DNA of 64,000 nt from Sphaeramia orbicularis (GCF_902148855.1 NW_021941569.1:1-64000); one strand, 5' to 3'; positions 25,201 through 41,824 are shown, counted from the first letter of the stretch. Notes: generated from the sequence alone by a model not told the origin. Program-made: numbers and translations.

Positions 25201-25666
25201 GTATTCTTCACTTCCTGTTCTGTTTACATGTTCAGAATTATTCACTTCATAAAGAAAAACACTCACTCTTGGTTTTATTTACATTATTTACAGTTTAAGG
25301 ACAGTGTCCCAACATGTGGACAGACTCTGATCACATGGATTTAATTATCATTATTATTATTATTATTATTATCAATTACCGCCGTTTCCGGTTGGACGGA
25401 GGCCGAAAAGGACAAACAGCCTCATACGCGCACGCGCCACTGTTTAATCCACATTAAATTAAATGCATTTAATTAAAGATACTTACATTTTTTTTCGGGG
25501 GGGGGGGGTAGATACTTACATTGAACGTATGGAAACATTTTCCCACCGACGTCACCACGTAAAACTCTCGGTGCTTCTTGTGGTACCGGAGCGCGTGCGG
25601 CACGTGGTCAGAGTACAGACCCAGAACCCGGAACCCGGAGAACAAAGAGCTGCCGCCGACCGGCAT
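14919..25666 (-). CDS. wdr36: WD repeat protein 36 / UTP21, small-subunit processome component
   Basis: UTP-B subunit of the nucleolar SSU processome, needed for 18S rRNA processing. Twenty-two coding exons: 25520-25666, 23471-23498, 23267-23367, 23032-23149, 22587-22719, 22417-22471, 22183-22315, 20397-20572, 20183-20303, 19904-19969, 19722-19811, 19440-19582, 19243-19357, 18455-18620, 18187-18295, 18037-18116, 17374-17481, 17055-17286, 15691-15810, 15496-15577, 15180-15367, 14919-15068. All junctions are GT-AG and in phase, giving 886 residues against about 895 in human WDR36. Landmarks: MPVGGSSLFSGFRVLGLYSD at the start, WD blades such as ILLGSxQGxLQLWN-like VLLGSSQGALQLWN, DGRWLVTVAMDCTIRTWDLP, SPTGDFLATSHVD, then the Utp21 C-terminal domain (APFFLPTVPGL, RDFDLAHAYLALFLK, YTKSALL end). 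Two tandem propellers are expected. Intron 7 is a 9-bp minisatellite and intron 18 holds an L1 with a TTAA element. The exon 18 donor is triplicated. Confidence 0.97.
15583..15626 (+). repeat. (AC)n microsatellite near wdr36 exon 20
   Basis: About 40 bases of CACACA. In the transcript it is a GT repeat just upstream of the exon 20 acceptor (15577). Confidence 0.95.
15819..16850 (-). mobile_element. L1 ORF2 C-terminal fragment in wdr36 intron 18, split by a MITE
   Basis: Minus-strand frames read DIKNWISLKINDI on the 5' side and LLGKYHHIHCAKWRNNKPSF on the 3' side. Both belong to the C-terminal end of fish L1 (Swimmer/Tx1-like) ORF2. The A tract is at 15819-15828. The two halves are separated by the inverted-repeat element at 16199-16722. 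It differs in sequence from the other L1 copies, so it is another subfamily. The left limit is approximate. Confidence 0.75.
16199..16722. mobile_element. TTAA-type MITE (piggyBac- or Kolobok-like) inside L1
   Basis: 524 bp bounded by inverted CCCTTTCATGCA / TGCATGAAAGGG. The right flank is TTAA (16723-16726) and the left flank is TGAA, one mismatch from TTAA. It interrupts the L1 fragment at a TAATAATA site. There is no transposase frame, so it is non-autonomous. piggyBac and Kolobok both use TTAA, so the superfamily is open. Confidence 0.7.
16990..17055 (-). repeat. 22-bp triplication covering the wdr36 exon 18 splice donor
   Basis: Three head-to-tail copies of a 22-bp unit. On the transcript strand each reproduces the exon end and donor ATCATCAAG / gtaggac. 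The first copy is the exon-intron boundary at 17055/17054. Identical decoy donors follow 22 and 44 bases further into the intron. Confidence 0.9.
18799..19173 (-). mobile_element. 5'-truncated L1 3' end in wdr36 intron 13
   Basis: Reverse-complement copy of the man2a1-intron L1 3' end. It starts with the T tract (18799-18809) and CAACTTTATTG, and its minus-strand frame reads [17 protein letters not shown]. It runs into a (TG)n(G)n microsatellite at about 19177-19222. Confidence 0.85.
19177..19223 (+). repeat. (TG)n followed by poly-G
   Basis: A simple GTGTGT tract of about 28 bases followed by about 17 G residues, directly at the 5' end of the L1 fragment and about 20 bases from wdr36 exon 13. 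Confidence 0.95.
20652..22115. repeat. 9-bp minisatellite in wdr36 intron 7
   Basis: About 1.46 kb of GGGTACACA and GGGTACAGA 9-mers in irregular alternation, roughly 160 units, with rare variants (GGGTATACA, GGGTCCACA) distributed as higher-order blocks of several units. Because the unit is a multiple of three without stops, open frames of more than 500 codons exist on both strands. They are artefacts, since the array lies between exons 7 and 8 that splice in phase. Confidence 0.95.
23151..23250. repeat. AAACACCACATAAATAAAC short tandem repeat
   Basis: Three to four imperfect copies of ACAAACACCACATAAATAAA in wdr36 intron 3. Confidence 0.7.
23686..23950. mobile_element. 253-bp MITE with TAY-type ends and 6-bp target repeats
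   Basis: Inverted ends TATGGAAGCGTATTGCATTC (from 23692) and, read in reverse, TACAGAAGCGTATTGCATTC (to 23944). Direct repeats GGTTTA lie at 23686-23691 and 23945-23950. The interior is AT-rich and itself partly palindromic, with no coding. It lies in wdr36 intron 1. Confidence 0.75.
24125..24422. mobile_element. hAT-type MITE with 8-bp target duplication
   Basis: Element 24133-24414 with inverted ends TACAGCTGCAACCGATTAAT and, read in reverse, TAGAGCTGCAACCAATTAAT. It is flanked by CTGAACAC and CTGAATAC, an 8-bp duplication with one mismatch. The 8-bp duplication and end sequence fit a non-autonomous hAT. It lies in wdr36 intron 1. Confidence 0.75.
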
Positions 25667-26300
25667 CTTCCACCGACAGAACCCCGAAAAGCCCGAGGAC
25701 CGAACCGGAGACACGAACCGAGCCGGAGCAGGCACACCAACACATGGAGGAGCACCGGAAACACGGTCCGACCGGAAACAGACAGAGGAGAAAGGTTCCG
25801 CCCGGACCCGGACCACGGTGACACCGAACAGAACCGAACCGGGTTATTACCAGAATACAACCGAAAACAGGAGGAAAAAGACACTGACTAAAGAAAAGCA
25901 GAATGAACGGAACAATATTTGAACTGAAACAATGACATTGAAACAAAGTTAAAAAAAAAAAAAAAAAAAACTCCATCCACGAGTTTCAGAAACTGTGAAA
26001 CTTTAATTCAGTCCTTTTCAAAAACGAAATGGACTTTTGACCATTTTAAGTTTGACAAAATCCAAACAGATTTTTACGACATTTTTATTTTTTTACTCCA
26101 GTGCAAATTAAACTTCAACAGAAAAGTGCAGAACCAGTGATTTCAGCTGAAATTCATAAAAAAAATCTAACACTTTTAACATTTAAATCTATTATAGATG
26201 ACAATAATAATAATAATAATAATAATATTTATTACCAACCTTAACTGTTTTAATTGAACTTTTCAAAATCCATTTAATTCCAGGCTTTTATTCTGAAACC
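25500..26300. other. wdr36 first exon, 5' region and spacer to slc25a46
   Basis: wdr36 exon 1 (25520-25666) lies in a GC-rich, CpG-containing block to about 25,830 that should include its promoter. From 25,940 to 26,400 the sequence is AT-rich spacer with a poly(A) tract at 25,950-25,970 and an ATA/AAT run near 26,203-26,228. I see no further gene here. Confidence 0.5.
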
Positions 26301-26400
26301 TCACTTCCTTTATTATTACTAATTATTGATCACATCTTATATTGATTTATTTCAACACATTTTTACAACTTTATACAAAATAAATTGCGCTTCATGAAAC

Positions 26401-26406
26401 TTTATT
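26401..26406 (-). terminator. slc25a46: Candidate poly(A) signal of slc25a46
   Basis: AATAAA on the minus strand (TTTATT on plus) about 505 bases after the stop. It is the first such hexamer downstream. A second lies at 26288-26293. Confidence 0.4.
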
Positions 26407-26910
26407 AACACACAGAAACAGGAGCGATCAGCTGACAGGATACTGAACATGTGATGTCATGCAGGAACAGGAAGTGGCACAAAAGTTGGACAGAGACAGA
26501 GGAAGTGAAGCTGTGGATTCCAGAACCAGAACCAAAACCGGAACCAGAACCCAACTCAACATCTGAACATGTTTGAACCCACTGAACCTGAACGCATCTT
26601 GGATCTGACCCTCAGACCGCCATTGACCGGCTCTTGGACAGACGCCATTGGCCACGGCGTGTCATGTGACCCTGTCAGTGACCTGCTGTGACCTCTGACC
26701 TGATCCAAGTGAACCCAAAGGCCACGTTCAGGTTCTGTTGAGGTCGTGGGTTCAGATCCGGTTTCAGGTGAAAACATGCGCTCTATTCCTTTAAAGGTCA
26801 CATGATCACTTCCTGTCCACAAAATAAAATCCATCTGATGTTCAGTTTTTCAAATTAAAAGTTTACAGTTCATGTTTGTGATCAGCTGGCTCCCATCATC
26901 ATGGCGACCT

Positions 26911-31713
<4,803 letters not shown>

Positions 31714-31900
31714 GGGGGGGTGGGTACGGACACACGGAGCGGGAGGACCGAGGCGGAGGCGTCTAACGGACACCGGAGCAGGGGCGGCTTTAAAGACCAG
31801 GAGCGGATGGATGAGACCCGCAGCAAAAACAACATCCACCTGACACCTGCGACCCGGAAGTGGGGTCTACTTCTGAGTCTGCGCAGACGGAGGGGTTGCC
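31714..31900 (-). promoter_or_regulatory. slc25a46: CpG-rich slc25a46 promoter with ETS motif
   Basis: GC-rich block just upstream of the start at 31713, continuing the GC-rich first exon. It contains CCGGAAGT at about 31,853, the GABP/NRF-2 consensus common in promoters of nuclear mitochondrial genes. There is no TATA box. The start site is inferred. Confidence 0.5.
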
Positions 31901-31949
31901 CCAGAGCTCCACCTGGTGGACGGAGGCAGAACTGCACACATTCAGAGCA

Positions 31950-32955
31950 GAAGACAGAACAGGGAAGAAGGAAAGAAAAGAGAACAGGGAAGAAAAAAAA
32001 AAAGAAAACAGGGAAGAAAAGAAAAGAGAACAGGGAAGAAAAAAAAGAAAAGAGAACAGGGAAGAAAAAAAAAAAGAAAACAGGGAAGAAAAGAAAGAGA
32101 ACAGGGAAGAAAAAAAAAAGAAAAGAGGGAAGAAAAGAAAGAGAACAGGGAAGAAAAAAAAGAAAAGAGAACAGGGAAGAAAAAAAAAGAAAAGAGGGAA
32201 GAAAAGAAAAGAGAACAGGGAAGAAAAAAAAAGAAAACAGGGAAGAAAAGAAAAGAGAACAGGGAAGAAAAAAAAGAAAAGAGAACAGGGAAGAAAAAAA
32301 AAAGAAAAGAGAACAGGGAAGAAAAAAAAAGAAAAGAGGGAAGAAAAGAAAAGAGAACAGGGAAGAAAAAAAAAAGAAAACAGGGAAGAAAAGAAAAGAG
32401 AACAGGGAAGAAAAAAAGAAAAGAGAACAGGGAAGAAAAAAAAAAGAAAACAGGGAAGAAAAGAAAAGAGAACAGGGAAGAAAAAAAAAGAAAAGAGGGA
32501 AGAAAAGAAAAGAGAACAGGGAAGAAAAAAAAGAAAAGAGAACAGGGAAGAAAAAAAAAGAAAAGAGGGAAGAAAAGAAAAGAGAACAGGGAAGAAAAAA
32601 AAAGAAAACAGGGAAGAAAAGAAAAGAGAACAGGGAAGAAAAAAAAGAAAAGAGAACAGGGAAGAAAAAAAAAAGAAAACAGGGAAGAAAAGAAAGAGAA
32701 CAGGGAAGAAAAAAAAGAAAAGAGAACAGGGAAGAAAAAAAAAAAGAAAGAGGAGAGAAAAGAAAAGAGAACAGGGAAAAAAAAAAAAGAAAACAGGGAA
32801 GAAAAGAAAAGAGAACAGGGAAGAAAAAAAAAGAAAAGAGGGAAGAAAAGAAAAGAGAACAGGGAAGAAAAGAAAAGAGAACAGGGAAGAAAAGAAAAGA
32901 GAACAGGGGAAGAAAAAAAAAGAAAACAGGGAAGAAAAAAAAAAGAACAGGGATT
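31950..32955. repeat. 1-kb pure-purine minisatellite upstream of slc25a46
   Basis: About 1 kb of A/G-only variation on AGAACAGGGAAGAAAA plus AAAGAAAAG, units about 26-28 bp, in which C appears essentially only in the AACAGGG motif. Strand asymmetry is extreme. Open frames of 390-485 lysine/arginine/glutamate codons result. They are low-complexity by-products, not genes. Confidence 0.93.
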
Positions 32956-33095
32956 TACTTTCTTTCACTGTTGCTGCAGATGTTGCAATTTTGTACATAT
33001 TATTAAGTTATTTTATTTTTTTGCATATTTTATGGTAATTTTTATTCTATCCTATTTACCTTTATTGAGGAGGTATTAGGAGGTACCTTTATTGG

Positions 33096-34437
33096 GTTGA
33101 GGACGCCGTCATCTTCCTAATGCAGAGATCCCTGTGTCACCTGGAGAGGCCTGGAAGCACTGTGAGAATCATGTTCTATGATTTCTCCAGTGCTTTCAAC
33201 ACCATCCAGCCAGCTCTGCTGAGGGACAAACTGGACCATGCAGGAGTGAGCCAGAAACTGACACCATGGCTCGTGGACTTCTTAACCAACAGGCCACAGT
33301 TTGTGAGGACAAAAGGCTGTGAGTCTGACACTGTGGTCTGCAGCACAGGGGCTCCACAGGGGACTGTCCTGGCCCCTCTCCTGTTCACCATTTACACAGC
33401 CGACTTCCGACACCACACAACAAACTGCCATCTACAAAAGTTCTCGGATGACTCAGCCATTGTCGGTCTCATTAACAACGGAGACGAAAATGAGTACCGA
33501 GAACTGAATCAGAACTTTGTGGCCTGGTGCCAGCGGAACTGCCTCCAGATTAATGCTGGAAAAACAAAGGAACTGGTGGTGGACTTTCGCCGGCATAAGG
33601 CCACCCCTCCCTCTCCGGTGAACATCCAGGGTACAGACATTGAAATAGTGGACTCTTACAAGTACCTGGGTGTTCACCTGAACCAGAACCTGGACTGGGC
33701 TGCCAACACCCAGGCCCTTTTCAAGAAGGGCCAGAGCAGACTCCACCTACTGCGGAGACTGAGGTCCTTCGGAGTGCAGAAAGCTCTCCTGAAGACCTTT
33801 TATGACTCCGTGGTTGCATCTGCCATACTGTACAGTGTGGTCTGCTGGAGCAGCAGCATCACGGCAGCAGAGAGGAAAAGACTGAACAAACTGGTGAAGA
33901 AAGCCGGTTCGGTCCTAGGCTGTAGTCTCCATCCAGTCGAGGTGGTGGGGGACAGAAGAATGACAGCGAAGCTGTCATCAATCATGGACAATGTCTCCCA
34001 CCCCCTACATGAGACTGTAAGAGCCCTAGAAAGCACCATCAGTGACCGGCTTCTTCACCCACGCTGCACGAAGGAGAGATACCGCAGGTCCTTCCTTCCC
34101 TCTGCTGTCAGACTGAACAACCAGTCCTGCTCCCATTAGATCAATGCACAATGTGGAATAACAACCCTCCCTCCACTCCACTTATGTTATTCAATCCGTA
34201 TTTATATATTTATATATATATTTATATATATATATATTTTTTATATTTATAACCGTTTGCACTACATCATATCGAACAATATTTGCACTCTCCTTTTAAA
34301 CACTTTTTTATTTAAATTTATATGACTGTTTTTATGTGTATGTGTATGTCTGTGTATGTTTTTTTTATGCTGCTAACAACACTGTGAATTTCCCCATTGT
34401 GGGATCAATAAAGGAATATCTTATCTTATCTTATTTA
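33096..34437 (+). mobile_element. 5'-truncated L2-clade LINE with intact reverse-transcriptase frame
   Basis: An open frame runs from about 33,096 to the stop at 34137. The start VEDAVIFLMQRSL is upstream of the first ATG at 33120. RT motifs in order: FYDFSSAFN (first catalytic Asp), GAPQGTVLAPLLF, KFSDDSAIVG (catalytic DD), INAGKTKELVVDF and YKYLGVHLN. The C-terminus ends RYRRSFLPSAVRLNNQS. The 3' end reads CCCCATTGTGGGATCAATAA followed by TATCTTATCTTATCTTA, the short tandem tail typical of L2-clade LINEs rather than a poly(A). The endonuclease and 5' end are missing. The coding part has no internal stop or frameshift, so it is young. It sits between slc25a46 and slc31a1. Confidence 0.85.
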
Positions 34438-34566
34438 TATTGTCTCTTTTCTTCTTTTCTCTTTCACATGTTCCAAAAGCTCAGACCTGTTGAACTCTGT
34501 TTCCTTCTCTCATGTACCTTTGACTTAATGACAATAAAGCGGAGTCTGAAATAAGTCGCACTAGAT

Positions 34567-35193
34567 CACAGGCGCCAAACATCTGGCCCACCAAAGGGTC
34601 CGGTCCGGCCCGTGGGCTGAATTTGTGAAATGCAAAAATTACACTGAAGATATTAACAATCAATAGTGTACAAACCATTTTAAGTCAGATTCCACATACA
34701 GACCAATTAAATCTCATTTGGGTCAGAACCAGTAAAATATTATCATAATAACCTATAAATAATGACAACTGCAGATTTTATCTTTGTTTTAGTGAAAAAA
34801 AAAAAAATTAAAGTAAAATTAAAAAGTAAAATTACATAAAAATGTTTATATTAAGCCATCCTTTTAGAAAAAAATGTGAATAACCTGAACAAATATGAAC
34901 AAACAGAAATATCTTAAGAGAAATAAATGCATTATACCAATATAATAGCTGTTACTATGTTATGTGTATTTGTAATTTTGATGTAAACTGATGAACTGAG
35001 GCAGAATATTGTTAAAATTGCACTTGTTTTTCATAAGACATTGAAGTTGTTCATGTTATTCAGATTTTTGTAGATGCAAACATTATCATAATGTAATTTT
35101 ACTTTTTTCACTGTTATTTAACTGGTTCAGTCCACCACAGATCAAACTGGGCTGAATGTGGAAGTGAACTGAACTGAGTCTGACAGCCCTGCA
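34567..35193. mobile_element. Probable hAT-like MITE (degraded)
   Basis: The left end CAGGCGCCAAAC and right end GACAGCCCTG resemble the CAGGGGTGTCAAAC-type ends of fish hAT non-autonomous elements. The interior (AATAATGACAACTGCAGATT) matches another partial copy at 40,134-40,520. No clean 8-bp duplication is visible. Confidence 0.45.
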
Positions 35194-35402
35194 TTAGAAG
35201 AACTGTGGATGAACATGTATTCAGTTCAACCTCTTGACCTTTTTCTTGTCAGTGTTTTTGTCTGTAATTCTCTTTCAAACTAAATAAATGACCCTCTTAT
35301 AACCCGTCATAAACCTGGAGGAAACAGTTCGAACTCAAAGTTATTGTTCTAAATAAAACCAGGTGATTCAAACACAGACAAACCACACGTTTCTTCATAT
35401 AC

Positions 35403-35408
35403 TTTATT
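35403..35408 (-). terminator. slc31a1: Candidate poly(A) signal of slc31a1
   Basis: AATAAA on the minus strand, about 1.7 kb past the slc31a1 stop. It would give a long 3' UTR, which CTR1 has in other vertebrates, and no nearer strong hexamer was identified. Confidence 0.35.
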
Positions 35409-35971
35409 TTTTTCATGATTCCAGCATTTGTGCAACAATTAAAACATTTTCAGACACTTGAATATTCATCTAAAAGTTTCCTTCACAGACACATATTTGA
35501 TCACTTCGTTTCTTACAAACATCAGAAAAACGACCACGGAGACGAGACGAGTCAATCGACACTGAGAGGAAACCGTTCCTGTCCGCTCGAATCCGACACC
35601 GCGTCTGTAAAGTTGACATCAAGTAACCGCCTGTCTGTCCCTGCAACCTGATTGGTCCATTACATTAACCCCGCCCACCTCTCAGTGCAAACCGATTAAA
35701 AATAAAAACACGACCGAGTCAGCGGAAGATCGGCTCAGTTTGAGTTCTTTTCTTCCTTTAACACACAAAAGCAAAAACATGAATGTTTTCAAGTCGTTCC
35801 TGAAGTGAAACCACTGGCCTGAAAGTCAGCAGGACGCCACTCAAACAGAGTCAGTTACACAACTACAAATCCCAGGATGCATTTCAGCCACAGCCGTCCA
35901 CACGCAGGCCTTCAGGCTGTTGGTGAAACACGTTTTTTTTTTTTTTTTACATAATTGTGTCATTACGTCTT

Positions 35972-36235
35972 TTACATCACTTCTGTCTTTTTCTGTTCGA
36001 CCAGTCTGAGGCCTGGTCTCCGTGGCGACAGTAGCTGAGGCTCATGGGTACTGTAGTATTTAGAGTCAGTTTTCGCAGACTTTAATAAAGGACGTTCTCC
36101 CAGGTCTCCGGTCCAGGTTTGCGTATTTTCCGCTTCGTACATGAACAGACCCCGAGCGTCGTGGAAGGCTACGTCATCGGCCATGATAAGGCAGCAGGTG
36201 TCGCATTTAAGGCCAACTGGAAAAACGGGAAACAC
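35972..36235 (-). CDS. Unidentified open frame, possible exon or 3' UTR frame
   Basis: An 87-codon minus-strand frame (GLKCDTCCLIMADDVAFHDA, then ARGLFMYEAENTQTWTGDLG) preceded at about 36,219 by an acceptor-like TTTTTCCAG. I recognise no family. It lies about 0.85 kb downstream of the slc31a1 stop and upstream of the poly(A) signal at 35403, so a chance frame in the slc31a1 3' UTR is the simpler view. Confidence 0.2.
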   Translation of the reverse strand: MFPVFPVGLKCDTCCLIMADDVAFHDARGLFMYEAENTQTWTGDLGERPLLKSAKTDSKYYSTHEPQLLSPRRPGLRLVEQKKTEVM

Positions 36236-37082
36236 TCTGTTTTTGGTTGTTAATTCAGGAAAGAGGCTCGAGTTTCACAATGTGGTTTTCATTTCCAGTG
36301 AAAACGACGACGCAGAAAAGTCTGAACACATTCTGTTTCATGTTTTCAATCAAATAAAAAAAAAGTTAAAGTCTGTAAAAAACGGAGCGGAAAAAGGGAA
36401 ATTACAAAACTGGGTTTGTTTATTACGAAAGAAATGGACAAAAACTGATTGAATGTAAACAGAAAAAACTATTTTATTTTTACTCACTGATCAAAGAATC
36501 TGAATTTTATTAAAATAAAGAATTGATAGAAATTTAATAAATGTTTACTAAAAATATTTTTTGGCTGAGGAAAGTGATATTTTATTGAATCACATTAAAG
36601 TTAAACATCTAATTCCTAATAAATTATATTCTACTTAAACAAATAACTGGTAAATACTGCTCTCTGATTGGCTCATTCGAGCGCTAATGATGCTATACTT
36701 AAAAGTGTATATGTAAGCTATGTAGGCAACATTTGGCTAGTAGCGCTAGCACTAATCTTCCAGCTGTCATGGCACCGAAAAGGGTGTTTTGGCCAGTCAG
36801 AAGGATCCGAGGAGATCTGCGTTCTGATTGGCCGCTTGACCACAAAACGCAGAAAAAAACAAAACTACGTGATTTTCATGGACGATTGATCATGACTGTT
36901 AGCAGCTAACTACAGAAGTTAGTGTGTTCCCATGGTTACCACATAGTGTTCTGTATCTTTTACTTGTTGGGTTTCTGTTAGCATGTTGCTAACATGCTAA
37001 CATAGAGTGATGGTTTGTTAACGTTTGGTGATTGTGATCAGCAAAAATCAGACCGTGTGCCGCTAACTAGCGTAGCATGCGG

Positions 37083-39306
<2,224 letters not shown>

Positions 39307-39579
39307 GTCTGCGGAGGAAACGACCAGTCAGAACACAGAGAGCGGCTCACCAACGCCAAAGTTTGAACCCCAGAACAGAGCGGTAAAGAGCCAGGGCGTT
39401 AACAACCAAAGCGGAGAGGGTGTGGTCAGACAGGGAGGGAGGGGTTAAATATGTGAGTGACAGCTGGGTCCTGGGTTGGACTCCTGCAGCTTTAATTTGA
39501 GGAACAGACGGAGAACGAGGGCGCAAACGAACGGACGGAAAGGATTTAACAAAGACACCAGTGTCCTGGTCCGGTTCTG

Positions 39580-39986
39580 TTCTACGTTCCAGTCCTGGTT
39601 CTGTTCTATGTTCCAGTCCTGGTTCTGTTCTATGTTCCAGTGCTGGTTCTGTTCTGTGTTCCTGTCCTGGTTCTGTTCTGTGTTCCTGTCCTGGTTCTGT
39701 TCTGTGTTCCAGTCCTGTTTCTGTTCTGTGTTCCAGTCCTGGTTCTGTTTCTATGTTCCAGTGCTGGTTCTGTTCTATGTTCCTGTCCTGGTTCTGTTCT
39801 GTGTTCCTGTCCTGGTTCTGTTCTGTGTTCCAGTCCTGGTTCTGTTCTATGTTCCTGTCCTGGTTCTGTTCTATGTTCCTGTCCTGGTTCTGTTCTGTGT
39901 TCCAGTCCTGGTTCTGTTCTATGTTCCAGTCCTGGTTCTGTTCTGTATTCCTGTCCTGGTTCTGTTCTGTATTCCAGTCCTGGTTC
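39580..39986. repeat. 24-bp minisatellite upstream of slc31a1 exon 1
   Basis: About 17 units of CCTGGTTCTGTTCTRTGTTC plus CAGT or CTGT. The unit is a multiple of three, so three plus-strand frames and one minus frame stay open for up to about 200 codons with repeats such as VLVLFCVP. There is no other sign of coding. Confidence 0.93.
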
Positions 39987-40133
39987 TGGATGCAGATCAA
40001 TCTAACTATGACAGTGGGCGGGACTTTCACGGAGGAGAACTCAGCTCATCCAATCACAGTCCATATATGACTTCTATCAGTGACCAATAGGAACTAGACT
40101 GAGATCTGGCACCATTGACATGTTCTAACTCAG

Positions 40134-40520
40134 GGTTCTCAAACTTCTGTTCTTTCAGGTTCCACATTCAGTCTGATCTGATCTGCAGTGGACCGAATCA
40201 GTAAAATAAGAACAGAAATCACCTAGAAATAATGACAACTGACAATTTATGTCTGTGTTTAAGTGGGAAAAAAAAAAAGCACTGAATCATGAAAATACTT
40301 ACTTTATAAAGTATCCAAACAAAAAAGATGTGAATAACCTGAAGAAAAATCAGTGCAGTTTTCTCAGTCTTCTTCCTCCACTTCTCATTAGTCCATGTGC
40401 ATTCTGGATCAGATCTACAAAGACACTAAACACTGAGGAACAGGAAGACAAGAGTTCAAACTGGACTGAATTTAATACAGACTTTCAGGTTGTCACATTT
40501 GTTCAGGTTAGTCACATTTT
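40134..40520. mobile_element. Partial hAT-like MITE copy
   Basis: Begins CAGGGTTCTCAAAC and shares AATAATGACAACTG and flanking text with the element at 34,567-35,193. The right end is not recognisable. Confidence 0.4.
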
Positions 40521-40552
40521 ATTGGTACAGGAGAGTTTGGAAATGTAGTTTT

Positions 40553-40645
40553 TACCTCCGCCAGGAGGCATTGTGATCGCTTTGCTTTGTGTGTTTGTTT
40601 GTTTGTTAGCAAGATAACTCAAAAAGTTATGGACGGATTTTCAGG
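40553..40645. repeat. Common fish interspersed repeat cut by the gap
   Basis: TACCTCCGCCAGGAGGCATTG followed by TTTGTTTGTTTG and CAAAAAGTTATGGACGGATT, running straight into the N gap. The same repeat in the other orientation ends at about 53,489 (CAAACAAACAAA ... CCTCCTGGCGGAGGTA). Confidence 0.6.
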
Positions 40646-41145
40646 NNNNNNNNNNNNNNNNNNNNNNNNNNNNNNNNNNNNNNNNNNNNNNNNNNNNNNN
40701 NNNNNNNNNNNNNNNNNNNNNNNNNNNNNNNNNNNNNNNNNNNNNNNNNNNNNNNNNNNNNNNNNNNNNNNNNNNNNNNNNNNNNNNNNNNNNNNNNNNN
40801 NNNNNNNNNNNNNNNNNNNNNNNNNNNNNNNNNNNNNNNNNNNNNNNNNNNNNNNNNNNNNNNNNNNNNNNNNNNNNNNNNNNNNNNNNNNNNNNNNNNN
40901 NNNNNNNNNNNNNNNNNNNNNNNNNNNNNNNNNNNNNNNNNNNNNNNNNNNNNNNNNNNNNNNNNNNNNNNNNNNNNNNNNNNNNNNNNNNNNNNNNNNN
41001 NNNNNNNNNNNNNNNNNNNNNNNNNNNNNNNNNNNNNNNNNNNNNNNNNNNNNNNNNNNNNNNNNNNNNNNNNNNNNNNNNNNNNNNNNNNNNNNNNNNN
41101 NNNNNNNNNNNNNNNNNNNNNNNNNNNNNNNNNNNNNNNNNNNNN
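40646..41145. other. Assembly gap, exactly 500 N
   Basis: Five hundred N residues, a conventional placeholder for a gap of unknown size. ugcg exons 2 onward should lie between the exon at 41,728 and slc31a1 but are absent, so the true gap is probably larger or the join is wrong. Confidence 0.99.
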
Positions 41146-41727
41146 TCTCATATTCAGGGCTAAACAGACGCGATCTAAATGTGACTGTTCAGCCTGCTCT
41201 GAGCTCCGTCTATCAACTGGAACCATCAGTGAACGGTCACCGAAACACATTCAATCAACACCAACAGGCAGCGGCTTTGGGCCAAAAACGGAAACGGGAA
41301 CAAGTGGCTAACACTAACCATCCGAACCGGACCGGTGTTGGGTCTGAGATATTGACCCGAACCCAGTTTCGTCTGGATCTGAAACACACGGAGACGCGAA
41401 GGGTTAAAGCGTTTATAAACGATTTTTAATAAACGTTTCCAGAGGTTAGACGGGTCCCAAATTAGCGGAAGTACCGACTGACGTAGCTACCTAAAGGGCT
41501 AACGGTAAAGCAGGAAAACGCCCCACACAGAACCGGGTCTGAACGGCTGTCAGACCTCCGGAGACTAGCGGAGACTCGGTCTGACGGTGCGGTTCTCCTC
41601 CGAACTGACATTAAATGTGACAAGAGACGGAGATGAAGGCGGAAGCGCAGGCGGCGGGCCGTTAGCCCGTTAGCTGTTAGCCCGTTAGCTGTTAGCCCGT
41701 TAGCTGTTAGCCCGTTAGCTCACTCAC

Positions 41728-41824
41728 ACATAGATGATGGACATGAGGTGCATCAGCCACAGGACGGAGAACAGCAGGAAGCCGAACACCGCCAGGCCCT
41801 GCATGGCCACATCCAGGACCCCAT
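41728..41824 (-). CDS. ugcg: Ceramide glucosyltransferase, first coding exon only
   Basis: Golgi enzyme that adds glucose to ceramide, the first step of glycosphingolipid synthesis. The exon reads [20 protein letters not shown] then LMSIIYV, matching the N-terminal signal anchor of human UGCG (LEGMAVFGFVLFLVLWLMHF). The donor is TATGT / gtgagtg at 41728/41727. The ATG at 41824 is one base out of frame with the anchor: ATGGGGTCCTGG would need one more G to read [10 protein letters not shown] like human MALLDLALEG. This is probably a homopolymer error. The remaining exons should lie to the left and are missing because of the gap. The surrounding 41,500-42,110 block is CpG-rich and likely the promoter. 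Confidence 0.85.

Noticed and set aside
25469-25976. Several overlapping open frames of about 110-140 codons around wdr36 exon 1
   Set aside because: Shadows of exon 1 and its GC-rich upstream region. Only the frame starting at 25666 continues through spliced exons.
39347-40090. Glu-Gln-Asn-rich and Val-Leu-Phe-rich frames
   Set aside because: Produced by the 24-bp minisatellite upstream of slc31a1.
40587-41429. Frames of about 207-280 codons crossing the N gap
   Set aside because: They consist mostly of undefined residues and are an artefact of translating N.
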